Assembly (NCBI GenBank): GCA_015522635.1
Contig: WALW01000007.1
Span: 62,001-126,000 of the forward strand
Source: Candidatus Tiamatella incendiivivens
GTDB lineage: Archaea > Thermoproteota > Thermoprotei_A > Sulfolobales > Acidilobaceae
Direction: 5' to 3'
Length of the DNA stretch: 64,000 nt
Both the position numbers and the translations under genes were made by a program. Of this stretch, positions 52,594 through 62,836 are shown one piece after another (position 1 is the first letter of the stretch; each line of letters starts with the position of its first letter). The notes beneath the pieces are model-generated. The model did not search any database. It was not told where the DNA came from and was given only the letters and a program-made list of their open reading frames with translations.

Positions 52594-55251
52594 TTAGGCA
52601 TCGCAGGTCAAGCATCCGCCCGCATAGTCTTCACTTGCAGTAACCACTTCGATGATCTTCGAAACCTTACCTCTACCAAGCCTAACCTTAGCCTTCCCAG
52701 CTGTCTCCCTAGTCTCACTACCACTCGGCTCACTTGTCACTTCAACATTCTCTATAGCGGTTTCTTCACTCTTTGACTCAGCCTCAATAATAAGAGCAGG
52801 CTTAGGCTCTTCAGGCACTGTCCTTTCAACTACTTGTTTCTCCTTGCTAACCTTATCCGGCTGTGGTTCTTTTTTAACGCCAAACTCTATTACTTGGGTA
52901 CTCTTACTTCTATCTCTATATATTGTGATACCTTTGACGCCGAGCTTCCATGCTAGCAGATATACTCTCCTGACAGTTTCAGGTGGTTCGTCTTGACGTA
53001 AGTTAACAGTTTTACTTACACCAGCATCGACCCAAGCTTGCCAAGCTGCTTGGTGTAGGAGATGCCATTCGGGGTCAATGTCGTGTGCAACTTTATAGAC
53101 TTTCCTTAGTGTTCTAGGTAGATACTTGTTACCAGCTATACTGCCGGTTTGAGCTATCTCAAGTATTAGTTCAGGGTCATCTAGCTCATATTTGGCTAGA
53201 TCCTTCAGGAAGAGGCTGTCTACCTCTATGAATTGCCCTACACTCACGAACCTCATAAATGCTAATGCAAATAATGGTTCTATACTACTGCTGGCACCAG
53301 AGAGTATACTTATAGTCCCTGTTGGTGCTATACTTAGTAATGCAGCGTTTCTTAGACCGGTTCCCTTTATTTCTTCCTCTAATTTATCCCAGTCAACTTT
53401 GCCTCTCTCTCTAAGGAGTCTTCCCGCTATACCTTCACCTTTGACGGGTAAACCAGCGATTGACAAAAGGTCTTCCGGATTGTCATGCTTCTTTGTTCTC
53501 CAAACAAACCGGTATAAATCGGGGTTCCAAGCAGGGAAGGTGCCTTTCTCCTTAGCCAACAGCATGCTCTCCTTGTAGGAGTAATATGTTATCCACTCGC
53601 CGACTATCCAAGCTAGTTTCACAGCATCCTGACTATCGTAAGGTATTCTTAGTCTTATCAGCATCCTAGCCCATCCCATAACTCCTAGCCCAACTTTCCT
53701 AGTCTTCAAGTTAGCTCCTGTTATCTGGGGTAATGGATGCCTATTAGCGTCGATAACGTTATCTAGGAACCGTACAGCAACCATGACATCTTTAGCTAGG
53801 CCTTCCCAGTCAATGTGTGGTACATCTTTCTCATCCTCATAAACATACTTCTCCAAGTTAATGCTTCCTAGGTTACAGTTCTCCCATTCAAGCAAGGGTT
53901 CCTCTCCACAAGGGTTTGTAGCGTTTATCTTACCAAGATACCATGTAGGATGTCTCCGGTTTATCTCGTCAATGAAAAGCATGCCAGGGTCTCCTCCCTC
54001 CCATGCAGAGGTGTATATTTCTTTGAAGATCTTACTAGGATCAACCCAGTCTACTATAGCTCCTTTTGACTCGGCAATTGACAATGCTTCTTCCATCGTT
54101 ATCAAGAGGGAGTCTTCATAGGGTACTGAACCTTTCTCCTCAAGCTCTTTGGCTAATATATCTTTCACCCAGTCTTCCCTAATGCTATGTCTTGCCTCGA
54201 CGATGGCGTAGTATCTGCTGTCCTTTAGGCCGAGTAAATCTGTTTTACGTGGGTTTACAAGAGGCCATTTCTCACCATTCTCGAGCGCCTTCATAAACGA
54301 ATCGTATACTCCTACACTTATATTGAAGTTCTGTAAATTAGCGTCCTTAAGTGCTCCTGTCTTCGCTTTTACAAAATCCATTATATCAGGATGCCATACA
54401 TGCATTACACCCATGTTTGCACCTCTACGCTTTCCTCCTTGCTTTATCACATCAGTGTTGACATCGAATAGTCTCATGAAGCTTATAGGACCGCTTGAGA
54501 CTCCAGCTGTGGAAGAGACAGCATCATTCCTGGGCCTTAGCTCTGAGAAGTCAAAGCCTGTGCCTCCTCCCTGCTGGAATATTATAGCCTGAGCTCTGAG
54601 AGCATCATATATACCGTCTCCTCTTGGAGTTGTTATAGAATCTCTTACTGGAACAACGAAGCAAGCGGATAATATCCCCAGTTTCGTGTCAGCATTCATA
54701 AGAGTGGGGGTATTCGGCTTGAACCTGTGGGTATTCAGTAATCTGAGGAATTCATTTTCTATTTGCTTAATTTCCCCCTCGCCCTTACCGTATCTTTCCT
54801 CTACTTTTGCTAGGAACTTAGCTACTCTTTTATGGAGCATATAGGGTGTTTCAAGGTATCTTGACGTTTCAGGATTCCGGAGCAGATAGCGGGCTTCTAG
54901 AACTTTGATCGCGTTAAACGTAAATGTGAGATCTATGGAATTGAATTCCCACCAATTCCCCTTTCCAAATACATCGTTATATATTCTAGCAAGTGCGTAT
55001 CTCTTCGCGGGTTCCTCCCACTTAGGGTTTTCCAGGATTTTCTCGATCATAGTTTTCTCTACTATATCACTTATTTTCTTTGAAAGAATTACATTATCGT
55101 GAGCGAGTTGCGACATTACTTCATTATACAGGTTGAGAGCCTCATCCCGGGATAATCCTCCGGCAAGAATGGCTCTCTCAATGCTCTTGTAAAGTTTTCT
55201 ATAGTAGAACTTTTCCTTTGAACCGTTTTTCTTAATGATAGTAACAACCAT
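52594..55251 (-). CDS. nrdJ: Ribonucleotide reductase, adenosylcobalamin-dependent (class II)
   Basis: 885 residues. An ATP-cone opens the protein ([20 protein letters not shown]), followed by the ten-stranded barrel with [28 protein letters not shown], the loop [13 protein letters not shown] and a long linker; the C-terminal CLTCDA holds the Cys pair that re-reduces the active site. This pattern matches class II enzymes that use B12 and work with or without oxygen. No intein is present. ATG start after GGAGGATG. B12 or siroheme precursors could come from the cobA-hem operon at 59-64 kb. Confidence 0.95.
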   Translation of the reverse strand: MVVTIIKKNGSKEKFYYRKLYKSIERAILAGGLSRDEALNLYNEVMSQLAHDNVILSKKISDIVEKTMIEKILENPKWEEPAKRYALARIYNDVFGKGNWWEFNSIDLTFTFNAIKVLEARYLLRNPETSRYLETPYMLHKRVAKFLAKVEERYGKGEGEIKQIENEFLRLLNTHRFKPNTPTLMNADTKLGILSACFVVPVRDSITTPRGDGIYDALRAQAIIFQQGGGTGFDFSELRPRNDAVSSTAGVSSGPISFMRLFDVNTDVIKQGGKRRGANMGVMHVWHPDIMDFVKAKTGALKDANLQNFNISVGVYDSFMKALENGEKWPLVNPRKTDLLGLKDSRYYAIVEARHSIREDWVKDILAKELEEKGSVPYEDSLLITMEEALSIAESKGAIVDWVDPSKIFKEIYTSAWEGGDPGMLFIDEINRRHPTWYLGKINATNPCGEEPLLEWENCNLGSINLEKYVYEDEKDVPHIDWEGLAKDVMVAVRFLDNVIDANRHPLPQITGANLKTRKVGLGVMGWARMLIRLRIPYDSQDAVKLAWIVGEWITYYSYKESMLLAKEKGTFPAWNPDLYRFVWRTKKHDNPEDLLSIAGLPVKGEGIAGRLLRERGKVDWDKLEEEIKGTGLRNAALLSIAPTGTISILSGASSSIEPLFALAFMRFVSVGQFIEVDSLFLKDLAKYELDDPELILEIAQTGSIAGNKYLPRTLRKVYKVAHDIDPEWHLLHQAAWQAWVDAGVSKTVNLRQDEPPETVRRVYLLAWKLGVKGITIYRDRSKSTQVIEFGVKKEPQPDKVSKEKQVVERTVPEEPKPALIIEAESKSEETAIENVEVTSEPSGSETRETAGKAKVRLGRGKVSKIIEVVTASEDYAGGCLTCDA

Positions 55252-55553
55252 ATGGACTTCATCCTCCCGGGTCGGTTAGCGGGGCGTGTATACCCATACA
55301 CATGATTGCTAAGGTAGTACATTTTAGTGTGGAGCTTGATTAATCTAGCCTTTTCCACAGGTTTCCATCCAATTAATAACGTAAGTTTACAATGGTAATA
55401 CCATTGATCACTTCTAGAATAATGATTTAATTGTAATTGAAATAGGAATACTGATCAATATCTTGGTCAAACCCATAAAACCTTCTTTGAGCACATGAAA
55501 TGATATGGTGGGATGATCCTATAGAGAATAAAGATGTTGAGTGGTGAATAATT
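55252..55553. other. 302-bp divergent intergenic region between nrdJ and two unknown genes
   Basis: On the nrdJ side a hairpin GTGTAT/ATACAC (55286-55301) lies in the probable leader, about 35 bp before its ATG. On the other side CAATGGT and ACCATTG (55390-55406) form a perfect seven-base inverted repeat with a three-base spacer, a candidate operator. A 13-base word GAATACTGATCAA (55446-55458) also occurs at 510-522. I find no RNA gene or coding sequence; no cobalamin riboswitch is evident. Confidence 0.4.
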
Positions 55554-55871
55554 GTGAAAAAGAGGCATGAAGGGGATATTGTAATCTACATAGAGAGGAT
55601 AGATGAACTACTATGGGCTGACATAGACAGGCTAATTTTCGAGAACAAGTTGCCAACACCTGATGAGAGAGAGTACAATAGGCTTCTAGACTTCATATAT
55701 AGAAAACTTAAGAAAAACTGGTTCAAGAATAAGAAACCATCACCCAAAGATTTCGAGAGGCGCTTGAAATACTATTATGTGCGGAAGAGAAATGAATTAT
55801 TCATTGTGTTAAGTTATCTTATAACAACTTATTACCAACGAAAAGGATTATTTCAAGGAAGATTTAACTAA
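55554..55871 (+). CDS. Uncharacterised small basic protein
   Basis: 105 residues, GTG start at 55554. The sequence is rich in Lys, Arg, Tyr and acidic residues, likely all helical, with no Cys and no known motif; LLDFIYRKLKKNWF is the most regular part. It is followed 16 bp later by another unknown gene, so they are probably co-transcribed. The clean ORF and the downstream gene argue it is real. Confidence 0.55.
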   Translation: MKKRHEGDIVIYIERIDELLWADIDRLIFENKLPTPDEREYNRLLDFIYRKLKKNWFKNKKPSPKDFERRLKYYYVRKRNELFIVLSYLITTYYQRKGLFQGRFN

Positions 55872-55887
55872 CATCCTGTTCCTTTAG

Positions 55888-56622
55888 GTGATTGAGTCGG
55901 CTAGGAAGTCACGGAGAAAGAAAATAGGTCTGACTCCGCTTGTGGAGGAAGTTACAGATAGATTAATCATTGAAAACGGCTATGATGTCATAGGAATTCC
56001 GAGGGAAATGTTAAGAACTCTGGTACAAGAAATCGTTGAGGATATAGCCTCTCAAATGTCAAGTAAGCCGAAGCCGGGGCCAGTTTATAATAGGATTAAA
56101 AGTAACATCAGCTTGTTTGAGAAGGCGTTAACTGCAAAGCTGGCAGAGAATCTTGACGGATTGAAGGGGGATCTCGTGGAATTCATTGTAACTAGGAATC
56201 CTGAACTGTCAAGCAGGATAACCCCTATTCTGTATAAGAAGCTCGTCGAATTAAATAGAGATGATCTCATAGAAGTACTCAGGGAGCACTGGAGTAAAAC
56301 CCATCCAGAACTTTATTTAGTGTGCCCTAGATGTAGGTTCAAAAGCCTAACACCTGACTTTAGATGCTTGGTATGCGGGTATTCTCCGAATGAGGAGGAG
56401 ATCAGGGAGTTTAACAATATTGATCGTTTATTAGATGAGTTTATAGATTCTCAAGATGCTGAGTCTCTAAAAAAACTCCTATTAACGGGTTTCTTCTACT
56501 TTTCAGATAGTATCAGGATCCCTGAGCCGCCTCAAAAGCCTTTTGAGTCAATGTTCTTCCTCACTAGAAGAGATAAAGCTAGAGTGATTTCCCGTCTCCG
56601 CGAACTCGGCGAGGATCTCTAA
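55888..56622 (+). CDS. Uncharacterised protein with a C-terminal zinc ribbon
   Basis: 244 residues. Mostly helical (about 1-145), then a zinc ribbon CPRCRFKSLTPDFRCLVCGYSP (about 148-170), then a further helical part. The first half recalls nucleic-acid-binding helical domains but no family is known to me. GTG start at 55888. Its 3' end overlaps the convergent Ncs6-like gene by 75 bp, an unusually long tail-to-tail overlap. Confidence 0.65.
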   Translation: MIESARKSRRKKIGLTPLVEEVTDRLIIENGYDVIGIPREMLRTLVQEIVEDIASQMSSKPKPGPVYNRIKSNISLFEKALTAKLAENLDGLKGDLVEFIVTRNPELSSRITPILYKKLVELNRDDLIEVLREHWSKTHPELYLVCPRCRFKSLTPDFRCLVCGYSPNEEEIREFNNIDRLLDEFIDSQDAESLKKLLLTGFFYFSDSIRIPEPPQKPFESMFFLTRRDKARVISRLRELGEDL

Positions 56623-57324
56623 AGTTCTCAGAGAATTGAATTCAACTTCATGGCTGTCTTTCAATAAGTTAAATAATATATTGCCAGAACCCATTTCATT
56701 ACAAGAATGCTTGGGCTCCAGTAAAGGTAAACCGCGTATAAAAGCATATTTCAGTATAAGTTCCTTCTCCAATCCAAACAAAGCACTAATCACTAGTGGA
56801 CCAGTATCGTGAAATGGTCTAGACGCTTTTATTAGATCTTTTCTACCAGCCAGTATGGCCTGTAAACCAGCTTTTATTAGAAGCAACCGAGAATAAGGTG
56901 TTATAACAACGTCAAAACCTGATTCTAAACCTATTTTCCTAGCATTCTCAATATCTTCTAGAACGCATTCTGCTAGCTGTTTCCCCTTAAATCTATAATT
57001 ATAAGTTGAAACGCTCCATTGCGATTTAATTAGATTCTGGGTGTAATTCAACATATCTCCTGGAATAATAATAGATATTTTTGTTTTATATTTTGATTCA
57101 ACTCTAGGGACTATTCTCATGGAGATGAGGCTCTCAATAGGAGAAAGCCAAGTTCCATAGATAAGTATATTCATCCCTGTCGTGAGTCTTCTAGTTTTAC
57201 CTAGAGTTTTCTTCACGTTTTTTACTACAACCTTTTCTAGGCATTTACTACATATGTATTCGCCGCTTGATGACCTGTATAAGTCTGCACCCCTTTTACC
57301 GCATATGCTACATTTTCTTATCAT
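56548..57324 (-). CDS. Degenerate Ncs6/TtuA-like protein with zinc ribbon but no PP-loop
   Basis: 258 residues. The N-terminal zinc ribbon has Cys at 5, 8, 25 and 28 (CSICGKRGADLYRSSSGEY, then CSKCLEK), matching the tRNA-thiolating enzymes Ncs6/TtuA. Next, MNILIYGTWLSPIESL sits where SGGKDS should be, so the ATP-binding PP-loop is missing. The remaining CVLED and FDVVITPYS parts still resemble the place of the CxxC and TGHNxDD motifs. It is likely a non-catalytic partner or a decayed paralogue. ATG with GAGGGAT ahead. Confidence 0.5.
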   Translation of the reverse strand: MIRKCSICGKRGADLYRSSSGEYICSKCLEKVVVKNVKKTLGKTRRLTTGMNILIYGTWLSPIESLISMRIVPRVESKYKTKISIIIPGDMLNYTQNLIKSQWSVSTYNYRFKGKQLAECVLEDIENARKIGLESGFDVVITPYSRLLLIKAGLQAILAGRKDLIKASRPFHDTGPLVISALFGLEKELILKYAFIRGLPLLEPKHSCNEMGSGNILFNLLKDSHEVEFNSLRTLEILAEFAETGNHSSFISSSEEEH

Positions 57325-57408
57325 CGCTATCCCTCTAACCAGGTATTATTTTTTTATGTTGGCTTATTGTGTTTGCATGCCTTAACTAGAACTACATTAA
57401 TAGAAAGA

Positions 57409-57416
57409 TTTATATA
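57409..57416 (+). promoter_or_regulatory. TATA box of the thermosome gene
   Basis: TTTATATA with the purine-rich BRE-like GAAAGA just upstream is a strong archaeal promoter. The predicted start near 57438 gives a leader of about 33 nt with GGGGTGA ahead of the ATG. Heat-induced expression is expected for this family; no operator is visible. Confidence 0.65.
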
Positions 57417-57470
57417 GAAGCCATTTTACATGGTTTTACGTGAAGCACAAGTAGGAAGGGGTGACAGAAT

Positions 57471-59150
57471 ATGGCAGCAGGAATACCTGTACTCGTACTT
57501 AGAGAAGGAACCCAAAGAACAACGGGAAGAGATGCTCTGAGGAACAACATCCTCGCTACAAGAGTTATGGCTGAACTTCTTAAGTCAAGCCTTGGGCCTA
57601 GAGGACTAGATAAAATGCTAGTAGACAGTTTTGGTGATGTAACAATAACAAACGATGGAGCAACAATAGTGAAAGAAATGGAGGTACAACACCCAGCAGC
57701 TAAGTTACTCATTGAAGTAGCCAAAGCACAGGACGCTGAAGTTGGGGACGGAACTACCACAGCAGTAGTTCTAGCTGGAAGCCTCCTAGAGAAAGCAGAG
57801 GCTCTCTTAGACCAGAATATACATCCTTCAATGATAATTGACGGTTACGTTGATGCTTTGAACACAAGTGTAGAGGAACTAGACAAGATAGCTGTAAACG
57901 TAGATATAAACGATAGAGATCTACTCAAGAGAATTGCAGCAACAGCATTAGCTAGTAAATACATTGGCTCGGGACCGGAGAAAGACGTGATCCTAGATAT
58001 AGTAGTAGAGGCAGTAACCTCGATAGCTGAACCCACGGATAACGGAACTTTCAGAATAGATCTAGGACATGTAAAGATAGAGAAAAAGAAGGGAGAAAGT
58101 CTAGCCGACACCACGCTAATTAGAGGGGTTGTCCTAGATAAGGAAGTAGTACATCCCGGCATGCCTAGAAGAGTAGAGAAAGCAAAGATAGCTCTACTTG
58201 ATATGCCGCTCGAAATAGAGAAGCCGGAGATAACTGCAAAAATTAATATAACAGATCCAACTCAGATCAAGGCATTCAAAGAGAAGGAAACTAAGGCCAT
58301 AGAAAAGATGGTTGAAAAAATAATTGAAACAGGAGCCAATGTAGTCATAACCCAGAAAGGTATCGATGAACTCGCACAGCATTATCTAGCTAAAAACAGT
58401 GTAATGGCTGTTAGAAGAGTTAAGAGAAGTGACATAGAGAAAATTGCTAAAGCTACAGGTGCTAGAATAATAAGTACACTCAAAGACCTCAAACTAGGGG
58501 ATCTGGGAGAAGCAGAGCTCGTAGAGGAGAGAAAAGTAGGTAATGACAAGATGATATATATAGAAGGTGCAAAGAACCCGAAGAGTGTAACAATACTTGT
58601 GAGAGGAGCGAACGACATGCTACTTGACGAAGCAGAAAGGAGCATTGAAGATGCACTCCACGTCCTCAGGAATGTACTGAGAGACCCGAAGGTCGTCGGC
58701 GGAGGAGGAGCACCGGAAGTAGAGCTAGCTCTAAAACTGCGTGAGTTCGCTAGGAAAGTGGGGGGTAAACAACAACTAGCTGTGGAAGCGTTTGCGGAAG
58801 CACTTGAGGAAATACCAACAATCCTGGCTGAAAGTGCAGGTCTAGATGCTCTGGACTCTATGATGAAGTTAAGGCAGCATCATTCAGCAGGTAAAGTATT
58901 CGCTGGCATAGATGTATTAAATGGTAAGGTTGTTGAGGATACTACTGCTATAAACGTGTATGAACCTATACTAGTTAAAAAGCAAGCAATAAAGAGTGCT
59001 GCAGAAGCAGCCCTTGCAATACTAAAGATAGACGACTTAGTATCAGCATCGCCTCCAAAGAAGGAGGAGAGGGGAAGAGAAGCTGGCGCTGGTATGGGCG
59101 GCATGCCTGGTATGGGCGGTATGGGCGGTATGGGAGGAATAGGCTATTAA
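57471..59150 (+). CDS. Thermosome (group II chaperonin) subunit
   Basis: 559 residues. [46 protein letters not shown] and [11 protein letters not shown] are all present; the C-terminal tail repeats GGM/GMGG. It forms double rings that fold proteins in ATP-driven cycles. Single copy in the window; crenarchaea have two or three, and which subunit this is cannot be told. ATG after GGGGTGA. Ends 26 bp before the convergent hemD. Confidence 0.97.
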   Translation: MAAGIPVLVLREGTQRTTGRDALRNNILATRVMAELLKSSLGPRGLDKMLVDSFGDVTITNDGATIVKEMEVQHPAAKLLIEVAKAQDAEVGDGTTTAVVLAGSLLEKAEALLDQNIHPSMIIDGYVDALNTSVEELDKIAVNVDINDRDLLKRIAATALASKYIGSGPEKDVILDIVVEAVTSIAEPTDNGTFRIDLGHVKIEKKKGESLADTTLIRGVVLDKEVVHPGMPRRVEKAKIALLDMPLEIEKPEITAKINITDPTQIKAFKEKETKAIEKMVEKIIETGANVVITQKGIDELAQHYLAKNSVMAVRRVKRSDIEKIAKATGARIISTLKDLKLGDLGEAELVEERKVGNDKMIYIEGAKNPKSVTILVRGANDMLLDEAERSIEDALHVLRNVLRDPKVVGGGGAPEVELALKLREFARKVGGKQQLAVEAFAEALEEIPTILAESAGLDALDSMMKLRQHHSAGKVFAGIDVLNGKVVEDTTAINVYEPILVKKQAIKSAAEAALAILKIDDLVSASPPKKEERGREAGAGMGGMPGMGGMGGMGGIGY

Positions 59151-59176
59151 ACCTCCCTCAATAAACTTCAACTTTT

Positions 59177-59944
59177 CTAAAGTAGTTTATTTTTATCCTT
59201 GATCTTTTCTCTAGCATTACATGCTATATTTCTCGCAAGAATAATAGCCTCCTCTAATAAGGGACGACTGGGTATATATACAGTAACACTACTACACATA
59301 TTGTTTATGGTTTTCAAAGTCGTTCTTCCAAGCGCAATTAAGGGGGAATCATTCGGGCACCCGTAATACTCTATAAATATTCTAGCTATTAGGGAGGAAG
59401 ACAGAATAATAGGACTTCCCTTAGGTATAACTATTCCCCTAACTTTATTCATTGGAATAACATCGTATAATGCGACTTTCCTATAATGAATATTGCAATC
59501 CTTAAGCTTCTCTTCCAATATAGAAGATGCTTGCCTTGCCCTTAGTAGAAGAGAGCATCTTGGGTGAATCTCACATAATAAATCGCCTAAACCCCAACTA
59601 TCCCACTCGATAGGAAGGCAACAAGGTTTTATATAGAATTCGTTTTCCACTGCTTTACCCGTTGATCCGCCTATAACGATGATTGATTTCTCACTCAACG
59701 AGTTCAGTATACTGCTTAGTAATCCTTGCTTGTAGAATAATTCTTTCGTTATTCTAACACCCCTAGGACTGGTAAAAATAATATAGTCACACTTCTCTAT
59801 AGCATCGAGTATCTCCTTACCAGAATTTTCAATAGGAGATATATGGACTAGGGGTATCCACTGAAGATTAATATCAGCATTCTCTTGTAGATCAGGTTCC
59901 TCCGGTCCGAAGTAGAATAGTTTACAGGCATTGTAATTTGCCAA
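59177..59944 (-). CDS. hemD: Uroporphyrinogen-III synthase
   Basis: About 255 residues. Weakly conserved overall, but the two-domain pattern with IIFTSPRGVRI, IVIGGSTGKAVENE and LLLRARQASSILEEKL fits HemD, and it lies last in a hem operon. It closes and flips ring D of hydroxymethylbilane. TTG at 59944 with AGGTG ahead is preferred; GTG at 59953 would add three residues. It overlaps cobA by 23 bp. Confidence 0.8.
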   Translation of the reverse strand: MANYNACKLFYFGPEEPDLQENADINLQWIPLVHISPIENSGKEILDAIEKCDYIIFTSPRGVRITKELFYKQGLLSSILNSLSEKSIIVIGGSTGKAVENEFYIKPCCLPIEWDSWGLGDLLCEIHPRCSLLLRARQASSILEEKLKDCNIHYRKVALYDVIPMNKVRGIVIPKGSPIILSSSLIARIFIEYYGCPNDSPLIALGRTTLKTINNMCSSVTVYIPSRPLLEEAIILARNIACNAREKIKDKNKLL

Positions 59945-60662
59945 GTTTAACACCTAACTCTACCGATTTACCAATGAAAATTACTGCAGGATTCTCTATG
60001 GCAGTTTCTACTTTCTCAGTTAAATCCATTAATCTTCCACACAAAATAGACTCGTCCTCCATTCCTAGTCGCTGGATTATCATTGCGTGTTCGTCTACGC
60101 CTCTTACCTCCATCACTTGTTTTAGAATCTGTTTTGCTTTACTGGCAGCCATCAATAACACAAGCGTACCAGGTGTTTCAGCTAGTTTAGAGTAGTCTAG
60201 CTCTATTTTCTTCTCCTCTGCTAAATGACCTGTAGCAACTGTGAACGAGCTAGTATAATTCCTGCCTGCTAGGGGGATAATAAATTTGGCTGCAGTAGCT
60301 GAGTAGCTAGTGATTCCAGGAATGATTTTGCAGTTAATACCTTTTCGAATCAAGTATTCACACTCCTCTTCGCCTCTACCGAAAATTAGAGGATCACCTC
60401 CTTTAAGTCTCACAACGATATTAAATCTCCCGGAGAGGTCTAGGAGAAGATCATTTATTTCACCCTGATTCATGGAATGTGATCCAGGAGACTTTCCCAC
60501 ATAGAATAACTCAGCTGTAGGATTAGCGTAGTCAAGCAAGCCTCTCGGTATTAGCCGGTCGTAAACTACTGCATTTGCAGATTGTAAAAGTCTATATCCT
60601 TTAAGTGTTATATAGTCCTTGTCTCCGACACCACCACCTACGATAAATACCTTGCCGGTCAA
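59922..60662 (-). CDS. cobA: Uroporphyrinogen-III C-methyltransferase (SUMT)
   Basis: 246 residues. FIVGGGVGDKDYITLKGYRL, VYDRLIPRGLLD and VRLKGGDPLIFGRG are the SAM-dependent tetrapyrrole methylase signature, with NCKIIPGITSYSATAA further on. It makes precorrin-2, the branch to siroheme, cobalamin and archaeal heme. TTG start with GGGTGT six bases ahead; TTGA overlaps the hemC stop. Confidence 0.93.
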   Translation of the reverse strand: MTGKVFIVGGGVGDKDYITLKGYRLLQSANAVVYDRLIPRGLLDYANPTAELFYVGKSPGSHSMNQGEINDLLLDLSGRFNIVVRLKGGDPLIFGRGEEECEYLIRKGINCKIIPGITSYSATAAKFIIPLAGRNYTSSFTVATGHLAEEKKIELDYSKLAETPGTLVLLMAASKAKQILKQVMEVRGVDEHAMIIQRLGMEDESILCGRLMDLTEKVETAIENPAVIFIGKSVELGVKLGKLQCL

Positions 60663-61552
60663 TATTTTACACCCTTCTTTAGTATAATAGCGGTTCTTGA
60701 CGCTACACTGATGATATCATCTCTGTCCCCACTTGCTTCAGCGTATGATAGTAGTGATCCGTCAGGGGACAACATAATGCCCCGGCAAATAGATCTGTTA
60801 CTCTCTAAGCAACAGTATCCTCCAGACGGTACATTACATCCTCCACCCAATTCTTTAAGAAACTCTCTTTCAGCCATTGCCTCACTATAATTCAAGTTAT
60901 CAACCACGTCACGCAGCATTCTCGTAACTTGGCTTGACTTAAGAGATGTTACCGCGATAAATCCCTGCCCGGGAGACGGGAGGAAATCCTTTAATGAGAG
61001 TCGCTTGAATGGTCGGTTGTAACCTATTCGATCTAATGCTGCAGCCGAAGTTATAATGTAATCGTATCCCGATCCTAATTTGCTTAAACGAGTCTCAATG
61101 TTGCCACGGATAGATCTGACTGTTAAACTAGGATTATAGTGGAGAAGTAAGCTTTTTCTTCTAGCACTCGAAGTACCGACCACGTTTCCGGGTTGTAGAT
61201 CTTTAATGCTAACTATTTGTTTACCCCTTGCAGGAACCAATGCATCTCGAGGGTCACCTCTGTTTGTAACATATGAAATTGTTAACCTGGAATCTAGTAT
61301 TGAAGGTAGGTCCTTGAGGCTATGAACAGCAATATCTGCTTTGCCTTCTAAAATAGCTCTATTCACGTTCTTCTCGAATACACCAGCTACTCCTATCTTT
61401 TGAAGGGGAGAATTATAATATAGATCACCGTGACTCTCGATTTTCACAATCTCGTAGTTTATCGACTCTAACCTATCCTCGAGTTCTCTAAGGAGGACAT
61501 CAACTTGGATGAGACTTAGCTTGCTTGGCCTAGTAGCTATTCGTATTTTCAC
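60659..61552 (-). CDS. hemC: Hydroxymethylbilane synthase (porphobilinogen deaminase)
   Basis: About 297 residues. IRIATRPSKLSLIQ at the start, AVHSLKDLPS, GTSSARRKSLLLHYNP and GGGCNVPSGGYCC, with the Cys that binds the dipyrromethane cofactor. It joins four porphobilinogens. GTG at 61552 after GGGGGTTGAT is the likely start; TTG at 61558 is also possible. Between hemL and cobA in the operon. Confidence 0.95.
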   Translation of the reverse strand: MKIRIATRPSKLSLIQVDVLLRELEDRLESINYEIVKIESHGDLYYNSPLQKIGVAGVFEKNVNRAILEGKADIAVHSLKDLPSILDSRLTISYVTNRGDPRDALVPARGKQIVSIKDLQPGNVVGTSSARRKSLLLHYNPSLTVRSIRGNIETRLSKLGSGYDYIITSAAALDRIGYNRPFKRLSLKDFLPSPGQGFIAVTSLKSSQVTRMLRDVVDNLNYSEAMAEREFLKELGGGCNVPSGGYCCLESNRSICRGIMLSPDGSLLSYAEASGDRDDIISVASRTAIILKKGVKY

Positions 61553-61554
61553 TA

Positions 61555-62829
61555 TCAACCCCCTAGTCTGGGCACAGTTTCCTTTAAGGCCTCAATAGTC
61601 TCCTCTAGTATTTCGCTCCTGTGTTTTGTTGAAGTGAATATTGACTCCGATTTACTTGGTGCTATAAATACTCCTCTCTCAAGCAGACCTCTCTGGAACT
61701 TCTCAAAGAGAGCAGTATCACTTCTTCTAGCATCATCAGCATTTTTCACCTGCTCGACGTTGAAAAATACTTGGAACATACTCTCGACTCTATTTATAGT
61801 ATATGTTATTTTTATGTCATCCAGAAGGTCGGTGAGAGTTGACGAGAGGATCTCAGCTGCTTGGGATGCCGCCATTAATTCTCCTTTCTCAAGTATCTCA
61901 AGTGTTGCAAGTCCGGCGGTCATTATCACAGGATGAGCATTGAATGTCCCTGCATTGAATACTTTGCCTAAAGGCGTCAGGAGATCCATTATGTCTTTTC
62001 TACCTAGTACAGCACCTACCGGAAATCCGCCTCCGATTATTTTGCCTAGTGTAACGAGATCAGGCTTAATTCCATAATAACCCGTAGCACCGCTTAGCGC
62101 CAACCTAAATCCTGTTATGACTTCATCGAATATTAAAAGCGATCCATATTCCACAGATATCTTCCTCAAAAACTGTAGAAAGCCCTTATCTCCTGGGATA
62201 ACACCTAAATTACCCATAACTGGCTCTACAATAATGGCTGCAACTTCATTTCCGTGTTTCTCCATGATTTCCGTGACGCTGTAAGGGTCATTGAATTTAG
62301 CAACAAGAGTATATTTAGCAGTATCACCTAAAATTCCATGGCTAGCGGGAACAGAATAGTGCTCTACAGCGCTACCAGATGAGACCAGTAAATAGTCGTT
62401 GCTACCATGGTAGCAACCATCGAATTTCACAATGTATTTTCTATTAGTGAAGCCTCTAGCAAGCCTGATAGCGATTAATGTAGCTTCAGTACCACTATTA
62501 ACAAACCGGATTTTCCCGTCTGGATACATGTGATCTAAGATTTTCCTAGCCAGCTCTACCTCTACAGGTGCCGGTATACCATAAAGCCATCCATTATTTA
62601 ATTGCTCAGATATTCTAGTCAAAACTCTATCATCTCGGTGGCCGAGTATAAGTGGTCCATAACCTAGAACATAGTCAATATATCTGTCTCCATCTACTGA
62701 ATAGATGAATGCGTCTTTTGCTTTATTTGCATAGAAGGGATAGGGCTTCAAAGCGGCTCTAACTGGACTGTTTACTCCTCCAGGAAACAGATCTTTGGCG
62801 CTTGACCAAAGCTTCCAGGAATAAGCCAT
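61555..62829 (-). CDS. hemL: Glutamate-1-semialdehyde 2,1-aminomutase
   Basis: About 424 residues of the class III aminotransferase fold. SPVRA, VNSGTEATLIAIRLAR, EPVMGNLG, LIFDEVITGFRL and the PLP-binding Lys in TLGKIIGGGFPVGA are present. It makes 5-aminolevulinate from glutamate semialdehyde. ATG at 62829 follows GGTG eight bases ahead and lies just after the hemB stop; the frame is open to GTG 62847. Confidence 0.96.
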   Translation of the reverse strand: MAYSWKLWSSAKDLFPGGVNSPVRAALKPYPFYANKAKDAFIYSVDGDRYIDYVLGYGPLILGHRDDRVLTRISEQLNNGWLYGIPAPVEVELARKILDHMYPDGKIRFVNSGTEATLIAIRLARGFTNRKYIVKFDGCYHGSNDYLLVSSGSAVEHYSVPASHGILGDTAKYTLVAKFNDPYSVTEIMEKHGNEVAAIIVEPVMGNLGVIPGDKGFLQFLRKISVEYGSLLIFDEVITGFRLALSGATGYYGIKPDLVTLGKIIGGGFPVGAVLGRKDIMDLLTPLGKVFNAGTFNAHPVIMTAGLATLEILEKGELMAASQAAEILSSTLTDLLDDIKITYTINRVESMFQVFFNVEQVKNADDARRSDTALFEKFQRGLLERGVFIAPSKSESIFTSTKHRSEILEETIEALKETVPRLGG

Positions 62830-62836
62830 GAGCAAT

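Noticed and set aside
52594-55251. Intein in the ribonucleotide reductase
   Set aside because: The length is that of the bare enzyme, and the active-site regions are continuous without splicing motifs.
55252-55320. Cobalamin riboswitch upstream of the B12-dependent nrdJ
   Set aside because: The leader holds only a small hairpin and lacks the long conserved B12-box architecture; such riboswitches are also rare in Crenarchaeota.
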